NCBI GenBank assembly: GCA_041674385.1
Contig: JBAYVU010000008.1
Span: 1 to 64,000 of the forward strand
Direction: 5' to 3'
DNA: 64,000 nt
Source of the DNA: JACRAR01 sp041674385
GTDB taxonomy: Bacteria > Pseudomonadota > Gammaproteobacteria > Burkholderiales > Rhodocyclaceae
Below, in pieces: positions 1 to 6,895 of the stretch. The notes under the pieces were generated by a model. That model worked only from the letters and a program-made list of their open reading frames with translations, made no database searches and was not told the DNA's origin. Every line of letters starts with the position of its first letter. Position 1 is the first letter of the stretch. A program made the translations under genes and the position numbers.

Positions 1-167
1 CCGTCAAACCTCTCGGCTCAACCCCGCATCCGCTTCCTTCGATTCTCGGTTCAGCTAACCCAAGACAAACTACTACCCTTCCCAAGCACCCACACCTATC
101 GGTTGTTTGGTTGTTAAAGAACACTACGCGGCAACAACTTGAATGCCGTGTCTGCGATAAGCAGAGA
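1..167 (-). other. Leader region of an rRNA operon that lies to the left of the window
   Basis: Read on the minus strand, this stretch follows a strong promoter and contains a boxA-type antitermination site, the usual arrangement of the 5' leader of a ribosomal RNA operon. The conserved 16S 5' end (AGAGTTTGATC) is not present, so the mature 16S gene should begin just beyond base 1. No protein-coding frame is convincing here. The assignment is an inference from promoter plus boxA; a strongly expressed stable-RNA operon of another kind is the main alternative. Confidence 0.65.
111..123 (-). promoter_or_regulatory. boxA-like antitermination site
   Basis: The minus strand reads TGTTCTTTAACAA, one base away from the rRNA boxA consensus TGCTCTTTAACAA that binds NusB-NusE. 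It lies about 45 bases downstream of the predicted transcription start, a normal place for it in a rrn leader. Confidence 0.7.
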
Positions 168-173
168 GGAGCA

Positions 174-202
174 ATTATAAAGACGAAACTAGAACTTGTA
201 AA
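174..202 (-). promoter_or_regulatory. Strong sigma70 promoter driving the leftward rRNA leader
   Basis: On the minus strand there is a TTTACA -35 box (202-197) and a perfect TATAAT -10 box (179-174) separated by exactly 17 bases. Transcription would begin near 167-165 and run leftward. It is back to back with mutS, whose start lies about 130 bases to the right. Confidence 0.7.
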
Positions 203-329
203 CACCGACAACATCAAGTAATGTAGTTGCTGGGAAAAATTTAAGCAGGCCGAACCAATAAGCCGATTAACGGGTTTATGCAATGCCGATGCAAATCCTT
301 AATAAACCGGTTCGTGCATGCCGAAGTTA

Positions 330-2951
330 ATGGGAAATATCACGCCAAGCATGATGTTAGAAAAACATACCCCGATGATGCAGCAGTACTTGCATATCAA
401 GTCACAGCATGCGGACATGCTGTTGTTCTACCGGATGGGCGATTTCTACGAAATGTTCTACGCCGATGCCGAAAAGGCCGCACACCTGCTCGACATTACG
501 CTGACTCGTCGCGGCCAGTCGGCCGGCCAGCCGATCCCGATGGCGGGCGTGCCCTACCATGCCCTCGAACAATATTTGGCGCGCTTGGTAAAACTTGGAG
601 AATCTGTAGCGATTTGCGAACAGGTAGGCGATCCGGCCACGGCCAAAGGACCTGTCGAACGCGCCGTGACGCGCATCGTCACACCCGGCACGCTGACCGA
701 TGCGGCGCTGCTCGACGACAAGCGCGACAGTTTGCTCTTGGCGCTGGCCATGGAAGACGGGAAGGGTTCCCGGAGCGGGTTGGCCTGGCTCAATCTAGCC
801 AATGGCGACCTGCGCACCATGGAATGCTCAACTGGTGCGTTACCCGCACATTTCGAACGATTGCGGCCGGCCGAACTGTTGCTTCCGGATGGTCTGCGCA
901 AGGAAATTCCAGAATTACGTGGTGTGGCACTCAAGCGCTTACCCGACTGGCATTTCGATGCCGAATCCGCCGCAAGCTTGTTGGCGGAGCATTTTGGGAC
1001 GCGCGATCTTGCTGCATTTATACCTGATGGCACAGCCGGATTGCCGCTGGGACTCGCCGCCGCCGGCGCGCTGTTCCAGTATGCCCAAGTCACTCAGCAA
1101 CAAACCTTGGCTCATATCACCGGCATCAGGGTGGAAAGAGACGGCGAATACCTGCGGCTCGATGCCGCGACGCGACGCAATCTGGAGATTTCCGAAACCC
1201 TGCAGGGCGAAGCGGCCCCCACCCTACTCTCTTTACTCGACAGTTCTGTCACCAGCATGGGAGCACGCTGGTTGCGCCATTGCCTGCACCATCCATTGGC
1301 CGACCGAAATGCCGCCGCCTCACGCCATCAAGCAGTCGCCGAATTGCTCGAAGGAAATATTGAAACACCGATCTGCGACGCATTTCGCGCAAATCTCCGC
1401 GGAATGGCTGACATCGAGCGAATCACCGCTCGTATCGCACTGAAAAGCGCCAGGCCACGCGACCTCGCAGCGATACGCGACAGTCTCGCCATGCTTGAAA
1501 ATTTGCGTCAGCCGCTCAAAGACGCACAAGCATCAATGCTGCTGGAGATACGCGAAAACCTGGCCACACCGGCGGAGGCGCTGCATAAGCTGCGCCGGAC
1601 GATTCGCCCGGAACCATCGTCGTCGTTGCGCGAAGGTGGCGTCATAGCCGACGGTTACGATGCAATGCTCGACGAATTGCGGGGACTACAGAACAACTGC
1701 GGCGAATTCCTGCTTGAACTCGAAACCCGTGAAAAGAAACGCACCGGCATTGCCAATCTCAAGGTCGAATTCAACAAGGTGCACGGCTTCTACATCGAAG
1801 TCAGTCACGCCCATACGGCAAAGGTTCCCGATGACTATCGCCGTCGCCAAACCTTGAAGAACGCCGAGCGCTACATCACTCCTGAACTCAAAAGCTTCGA
1901 GGAGAAGGCGCTTTCCGCCAACGAACGTGCGCTAGCCCTGGAAAAGCTGCTCTACGAAGCATTACTATCGGAACTCGCCGAATATATCCCCGACTTACAA
2001 CGCATCGCTCGTGCCGTATCGCTGGCTGACGGCCTATGTGGCTTTGCCGAGGCGGCACGGCGACTCGATTATTGCCAGCCACGATTCCAGGATTCGCCAG
2101 GGATCGAAATCGAAGGCGGACGCCATCCAGTAGTGGAAGCCAGAAGCGATACTCAAGGGACCAAGTTTATTGCCAATGATACGCACTTGTCTGCGACACG
2201 ACGATTACTGCTCGTAACCGGTCCGAACATGGGCGGCAAATCAACTTACATGCGGCAAACAGCACTGATCGTTTTGCTCGCCCACTGCGGCTGTTTTGTG
2301 CCGGCCAAGTCGGCACGTATCGGGCCGATCGACGCAATATTCACGCGTATCGGAGCATCCGATGACCTCGCCTCGGGCCGCTCGACTTTCATGGTCGAGA
2401 TGACCGAAGCGGCGGCCATTCTGCATGGGGCGACAGACCGTTCATTGGTGCTGGTAGATGAAATCGGCCGTGGCACCTCAACTTTTGACGGGATGGCGCT
2501 GGCTTTCGCCATCGCCCGTCACCTCATCGAAAAAAACCGCGCCTTTACATTGTTCTCGACGCACTACTTCGAGCTAACGCGGCTGGCACAGGATTATCCT
2601 GAATGTGCCAATGTGCATCTCGATGCTATCGAACATGGACATAGCATCGTCTTCCTGCACGCAGTCGAGGAGGGCCCGGCCAGTCAGAGTTATGGCATCC
2701 AGGTAGCGGCGTTGGCGGGCATTCCCGGCAGCGTGATTCGCGATGCTAAAAGACGGCTCAACGCCATGGAAAACCGTGAAGTCGCACTAGGCAGTAATGG
2801 ACTGCAAGCCGATCTGTTCACTGCGGCAAATGCCCCGGCGGAAGCCGAACCACATCCCGTACTGGAAACCCTGAACGATATGGATCCCGATTCCATGTCG
2901 CCGCGCGAAGCCCTGGAAAAACTCTACCAATTGAAACGGCTCTCCACATAA
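330..2951 (+). CDS. mutS: DNA mismatch repair protein MutS
   Basis: MutS recognises mismatched bases after replication and recruits MutL, using an ABC-type ATPase. The mismatch-binding signature GDFYEMFY is near residues 37-44, with the wedge Phe39 and its Glu41 partner. The C-terminal ATPase has Walker A GPNMGGKST (about residues 631-639) and Walker B LVLVDEIGRGTS. About 873 residues is the normal full length. The start is uncertain: ATGs at 318, 330 and 351 are all in frame and none has a good Shine-Dalgarno. E. coli MutS has only about nine residues before the HTPMMQQYL block, which favours 330 or 351. The gene stands alone, divergent from the rRNA leader and convergent with the slyD-like gene. 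Confidence 0.97.
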   Translation: MGNITPSMMLEKHTPMMQQYLHIKSQHADMLLFYRMGDFYEMFYADAEKAAHLLDITLTRRGQSAGQPIPMAGVPYHALEQYLARLVKLGESVAICEQVGDPATAKGPVERAVTRIVTPGTLTDAALLDDKRDSLLLALAMEDGKGSRSGLAWLNLANGDLRTMECSTGALPAHFERLRPAELLLPDGLRKEIPELRGVALKRLPDWHFDAESAASLLAEHFGTRDLAAFIPDGTAGLPLGLAAAGALFQYAQVTQQQTLAHITGIRVERDGEYLRLDAATRRNLEISETLQGEAAPTLLSLLDSSVTSMGARWLRHCLHHPLADRNAAASRHQAVAELLEGNIETPICDAFRANLRGMADIERITARIALKSARPRDLAAIRDSLAMLENLRQPLKDAQASMLLEIRENLATPAEALHKLRRTIRPEPSSSLREGGVIADGYDAMLDELRGLQNNCGEFLLELETREKKRTGIANLKVEFNKVHGFYIEVSHAHTAKVPDDYRRRQTLKNAERYITPELKSFEEKALSANERALALEKLLYEALLSELAEYIPDLQRIARAVSLADGLCGFAEAARRLDYCQPRFQDSPGIEIEGGRHPVVEARSDTQGTKFIANDTHLSATRRLLLVTGPNMGGKSTYMRQTALIVLLAHCGCFVPAKSARIGPIDAIFTRIGASDDLASGRSTFMVEMTEAAAILHGATDRSLVLVDEIGRGTSTFDGMALAFAIARHLIEKNRAFTLFSTHYFELTRLAQDYPECANVHLDAIEHGHSIVFLHAVEEGPASQSYGIQVAALAGIPGSVIRDAKRRLNAMENREVALGSNGLQADLFTAANAPAEAEPHPVLETLNDMDPDSMSPREALEKLYQLKRLST

Positions 2952-3002
2952 AAGCGGTCCGGCGAGCCGGTAATTTCAAGGTGTCAGCGCCGCCGCAACC
3001 AC

Positions 3003-3479
3003 CTAGTGATGGTGTCCATGCGGCCCGTGTACGTGGCCATGAGCGAGCTCGTCCGCAGTTGCCGGGCGTACCTCGACGACAGTGCAAGCAAACACCAGCG
3101 ACATTCCCGCAAGGGGATGGTTCCCATCGACCACGACCTTGTCACCTTCTATATCGGTGATGGTGAACAGCAAATCATCCTCATCTTCTCCGCCACGTTC
3201 AAACTGCATACCCACCTCGATCTGCTCGGGGAACAGGTTGCGCGCCTCCACATTTACCAATTCAGCGTCATACTCGCCGAAAGCTTCTTCAGGCTCCAGT
3301 TTAATTTTGAGCGTTGCGCCGACATCCTTTCCATGCAATTCTTCCTCAATACGAGGGAAAATACCGTCATAACCGCCGTGGATATAAACCAGCGCCTGGT
3401 TCCCTTCATCAATGAGATTGCCATCAATATCATGAACTTGATAATTCAGGGTTACGACAGAATTTTTCGCGATTTGCAT
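3003..3479 (-). CDS. slyD: FKBP-type peptidyl-prolyl cis-trans isomerase, SlyD-like
   Basis: This 158-residue cytoplasmic prolyl isomerase and chaperone has the SlyD architecture. The FKBP half opens with VVTLNYQVHDIDGNLIDE. The inserted-in-flap chaperone domain follows (EEAFGEYDAELV through GDKVVVDGNHPLAGMSL). The tail is histidine-rich, ending HGHVHGPHGHHH, which in SlyD binds nickel and other metals for hydrogenase or urease maturation. The tail is shorter than the E. coli one and lacks its cysteines. The start codon lies inside the end of the upstream peroxiredoxin gene (28-base overlap), suggesting translational coupling. Confidence 0.9.
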   Translation of the reverse strand: MQIAKNSVVTLNYQVHDIDGNLIDEGNQALVYIHGGYDGIFPRIEEELHGKDVGATLKIKLEPEEAFGEYDAELVNVEARNLFPEQIEVGMQFERGGEDEDDLLFTITDIEGDKVVVDGNHPLAGMSLVFACTVVEVRPATADELAHGHVHGPHGHHH

Positions 3480-3949
3480 GGCTTCTCCAGTTGTTTAACA
3501 AGCTGCAAAACTTCGGCAACATGCCCACGAGGCTTGATATCGTATAGCGCATGACGAATCACGCCCAAGCAGTCGATTACGAAGGTGGAACACACGACGC
3601 ACAGTTTGCGCATGCCATTCTTCTCGCGCATTTGGCTGACGCCATATTTGCGGCTCACCTCGCCTTCACCATCAGACAGCAAGCGAACCGAAAGTCCGTG
3701 CTTGTCGCGAAATTCCGCATGGCGCAGACAATCATCGCGGCTGATGCCAAGTATCACACAATCCTGGCGGGCGAACTCTTCCTCGTGATCGCTAAAGTCT
3801 ATGGCTTCAAGCGTGCAGAATGGCGTATCGTCCCTAGGATAAAAAAACAGTACAGCATGCTGCCGGCCACGCAACGATGACAAGTCGAAGCTTTCCATAT
3901 CCGCATCGGATAAGGTAAATATTGGTGCAGGTTGACCAGCTTGTAGCAC
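3452..3949 (-). CDS. Bcp/PrxQ-like peroxiredoxin
   Basis: A thiol peroxidase of the AhpC/TSA family (165 residues) that would reduce hydrogen peroxide or organic peroxides in the cytoplasm. The peroxidatic cysteine is Cys45 in FYPRDDTPFCTLEAIDF, where Bcp proteins have TPGCT. Further cysteines (Cys66 region, CVVC near 120) could resolve the disulfide. ISRDD and the SRKYGV segment fit the thioredoxin fold of the family. It precedes and overlaps the slyD-like gene, so the pair is probably one transcript. A second, more typical Bcp is at 44686-45147. Confidence 0.85.
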   Translation of the reverse strand: MLQAGQPAPIFTLSDADMESFDLSSLRGRQHAVLFFYPRDDTPFCTLEAIDFSDHEEEFARQDCVILGISRDDCLRHAEFRDKHGLSVRLLSDGEGEVSRKYGVSQMREKNGMRKLCVVCSTFVIDCLGVIRHALYDIKPRGHVAEVLQLVKQLEKPCKSRKILS

Positions 3950-4113
3950 TATCCTATCCAGTGAAGTGACAGGCGAATTCTAACCGAGGCTTTTAGGAAA
4001 AAACCAGAATGCCGCAAGTCAAATAAATTACCCGAGAGAAATTTCAAGAATTCCGTTCTGCCGGAAAGAATTGTAAATCAGCCAGTAGGGATAAGCGGGC
4101 AAGGACGAGCATT

Positions 4114-5625
4114 TTAGAAATGCAGCGGACGTTTATCTACAGCCAGCGCCGCTTCATGCATCGCTTCGGAAAGTGTTGGATGGGCATGACAAATACGCGC
4201 GATATCCTCTGAAGCAGCGCCGAATTCCATCGCCACGACAGCTTCTGCGATCAATTCCGAGGCATTATTGCCGATCACATGCACACCAAGAATCCTATCG
4301 GTCTTGGTATCGGCAAGCATCTTGACGAAGCCGGTAGTATCGCCCTGACCGAGAGCACGACCATTGGCCATGAAAGGAATCTGGCCAACGCGGTAATCGA
4401 CCCCCGCACGCTTCAATTGCTGCTCGGTTCTGCCAACCCAGGCGATCTCGGGGTGAGTGTAGATAACCCAGGGGACCGTGTTGTAATCGACATGCCCCGC
4501 CTGGCCAGCAATCAATTCGGCAACCATGACACCCTCTTCCATCCCCTTGTGCGCCAGCATCGGGCCTGGCACGACATCACCCACCGCCCAAACGTTTTCC
4601 AGGTTGGTCCGGCAATGTCCGTCGACCGCAACACGGCCACGTTCATCCAGCTTGAGACCAACGCCTTCGCAACCCAAGCCGTCGGTATTGGGGATACGCC
4701 CAACGGAAACGATCAACTTGTCGCATTCGAGGGTGGCGGTTTTTTCATCCCCCGTTTCATAGTCGATACTGACCACTTTCTTGCCGATGCTGACTTTACC
4801 GATCCTGACGCCCAACAGGATATTGAGACCCTGCTTGCGTGTGAAGATTTTCCAGGCTTCGTTGGCTATCGCCTGATCGGCCGCAGAGAGAAAGTCCGGC
4901 AGGGCTTCGAGCATGGTGACTTCTGCGCCGAGCCGTTTCCAGACGCTGCCCAACTCCAGGCCGATGACTCCTGCGCCGATGACGCCCAGGCGTTTCGGCA
5001 CGCCTTCCAGTGAGAGTGCGCCGACGTTGTCGCAAATAACTTTGTTATCGACCGGCACGCCCGGCAGATGGCGGGGCTTGGAGCCGGTGGCAATAATGAC
5101 ATGCTTGGCCTCAACCATCTCGCTGCCATTCGGCCCGGAGATTTCGAGCTGCCATGGCTCGTTTTCACGACCGGCATCCGTTGAGAAGCTCTGCCCCTCG
5201 AATGTCCCGCTACTGGACGTAGTCGGGATCCGCTGCGGAGATGGAACGAACTTGCCGTGCCCGACCAGCAAGGTCACTTTGTTTTTCTTGAACAGGCTCC
5301 TGATTCCACCGGTCAGTTGGGTGACGATGTTGTCCTTGCGGCGCATCATCGTCGTCACATCCATCTTGACGTTGTCGAAACTGATGCCATGCATGACAAA
5401 AGAATGGTTGGCCTGATCGAAATATTCAGAAGATTGCAACAATGCCTTAGAAGGGATGCACCCGACGTTCAGGCAGGTGCCGCCAAGACGCACTTCACCC
5501 TTGGGATCGGCATAAGGCTGAGACTCCACGCAAGCCGCGTTCAGGCCAAGCTGCGCAGCGCGGATGGCTGCCACGTAGCCGCCCGGGCCACCTCCTATGA
5601 CAACCACATCGAATTGCTTGGGCAT
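4114..5625 (-). CDS. lpdA: Dihydrolipoyl dehydrogenase (E3)
   Basis: E3 of 2-oxoacid dehydrogenase complexes: reoxidises dihydrolipoyl groups and passes electrons through FAD to NAD. Visible are the N-terminal FAD motif VVIGGGPGGYVAA, the redox disulfide GGTCLNVGCIPSK (Cys51, Cys56), the NAD motif GVIGAGVIGLELGS, and the C-terminal catalytic HAHPTLSEAMHEA with its His-Glu pair. At 503 residues it is about 25 longer than usual; the surplus is a Ser/Thr-rich stretch near residues 132-157 between two strands of the FAD domain. It is last in the odhA-odhB-lpdA run, 12 bases after odhB, so primarily serves 2-oxoglutarate dehydrogenase. It may also serve the E3-less complex at 55-58 kb. Confidence 0.96.
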   Translation of the reverse strand: MPKQFDVVVIGGGPGGYVAAIRAAQLGLNAACVESQPYADPKGEVRLGGTCLNVGCIPSKALLQSSEYFDQANHSFVMHGISFDNVKMDVTTMMRRKDNIVTQLTGGIRSLFKKNKVTLLVGHGKFVPSPQRIPTTSSSGTFEGQSFSTDAGRENEPWQLEISGPNGSEMVEAKHVIIATGSKPRHLPGVPVDNKVICDNVGALSLEGVPKRLGVIGAGVIGLELGSVWKRLGAEVTMLEALPDFLSAADQAIANEAWKIFTRKQGLNILLGVRIGKVSIGKKVVSIDYETGDEKTATLECDKLIVSVGRIPNTDGLGCEGVGLKLDERGRVAVDGHCRTNLENVWAVGDVVPGPMLAHKGMEEGVMVAELIAGQAGHVDYNTVPWVIYTHPEIAWVGRTEQQLKRAGVDYRVGQIPFMANGRALGQGDTTGFVKMLADTKTDRILGVHVIGNNASELIAEAVVAMEFGAASEDIARICHAHPTLSEAMHEAALAVDKRPLHF

Positions 5626-5637
5626 GGTTTACTCTCC

Positions 5638-6882
5638 TCAGACTTCCAATAACAAACGCGTCGGATCTTCCAGCATTTCTTTCATGGTCACCAGGCCGAG
5701 TACCGCCTCGCGGCCGTCGATAATGCGATGATCATAGGACAAGGCCAGATAGTTGATCGGACGCACCACAATCTGGCCGTTCTCCACCACCGGCCGGTCC
5801 TTTGTGGCATGCACGCCGAGAATCGCCGATTGCGGCGGGTTGATGATCGGCGTCGACAACATCGAGCCGAACACGCCGCCGTTGGAGATGGAGAACGTCC
5901 CCCCGGTGAGTTCCTCGATGGTCAGTTTGCCATCCTTGGCCTTTGCGCCGAACTCCGCTATGGTTTTCTCAAGCGCGGCCAGCGACATCTGGTCGGCATC
6001 GCGCAGAATGGGCACGACCAAACCGCGCGGACTGCCGACGGCGATGCCGATATCGAAATAGCCATGATAAACAATGTCGTTGCCATCGACTGAAGCATTG
6101 AGCAGCGGAAATTTTTTCAAGGCGGCCACCGCCGCCTTGACGAAGAAGGACATGAAGCCAAGGCGGACGCCATGCTCCTTCTCGAACTTCTCGGCATATA
6201 GCTTGCGAAGTGCCATGATCGGCGCCATGTTGACCTCGTTGAAAGTCGTCAAGATGGCCGCAGTGGATTGGGATTGCACCAGCCGTTCGGCAATGCGCGC
6301 ACGCAGTCGCGACATGGGCACACGCTGTTCGGGTCGATCGGCGCGTATGGCATCGATATTGACGGACGCCGGTTGTGCCAATGCCGGCTTTGCAACCATT
6401 GCAGGAACCGCCGGCGTCGGGGTAAGTGCAGCGCCAGAGTTTATGCCGATACCCAACGCATCGGTCTTGGTGATCCGACCGTCGCGCCCCGATCCTTTGA
6501 GGGTTGCAGGATCGATTCCTTTCTCTGCCATGATCTTGCGCGCTGACGGCATGACCTGCGGCGCAGCCACCGCCGCCTCGGTCTCAGTCTCTGCGGCAAT
6601 AACCGGCTGGGCGACAACCGGCGATGCGACTTCCGTGGCCTTGGCCTCGCTGTCGATCTGCGCGATCACTTCGCCGCTGACCACCGACGCGCCGTTACCC
6701 TTGAGGATATTGGTAATGACCCCCGCACTCGGCGCCGGCAATTCGAGCACGACCTTGTCCGTTTCTATATCGATCAGGTTCTCGTCGCGTATGACCGCCT
6801 GGCCGACCGCCTTATGCCAAGTCACTAGAGTCGCTTCGGCTACCGATTCGGAGAGCTGCGGTACTTTGACTTCGATAAGCAT
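5638..6882 (-). CDS. odhB: Dihydrolipoyllysine succinyltransferase, E2 of 2-oxoglutarate dehydrogenase
   Basis: E2 core of the 2-oxoglutarate dehydrogenase complex, carrying succinyl groups on a swinging lipoyl arm to CoA. Starting at MLIEVKVPQLSESVAEATL gives 414 residues and an excellent ribosome site (AAGGGGG) just upstream, so the longer open frame is not used. Domains in order: lipoyl domain with the modified lysine in DIETDKVVLE, an Ala/Pro-rich linker, the E1/E3-binding domain (SARKIMAEKGIDPATLKGSG), and the catalytic acyltransferase ending in YDHRIIDGREAV with the active-site His and Asp. It sits between odhA (13 bases away) and lpdA. Confidence 0.97.
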   Translation of the reverse strand: MLIEVKVPQLSESVAEATLVTWHKAVGQAVIRDENLIDIETDKVVLELPAPSAGVITNILKGNGASVVSGEVIAQIDSEAKATEVASPVVAQPVIAAETETEAAVAAPQVMPSARKIMAEKGIDPATLKGSGRDGRITKTDALGIGINSGAALTPTPAVPAMVAKPALAQPASVNIDAIRADRPEQRVPMSRLRARIAERLVQSQSTAAILTTFNEVNMAPIMALRKLYAEKFEKEHGVRLGFMSFFVKAAVAALKKFPLLNASVDGNDIVYHGYFDIGIAVGSPRGLVVPILRDADQMSLAALEKTIAEFGAKAKDGKLTIEELTGGTFSISNGGVFGSMLSTPIINPPQSAILGVHATKDRPVVENGQIVVRPINYLALSYDHRIIDGREAVLGLVTMKEMLEDPTRLLLEV

Positions 6883-6895
6883 GGAGACCCCCTTG

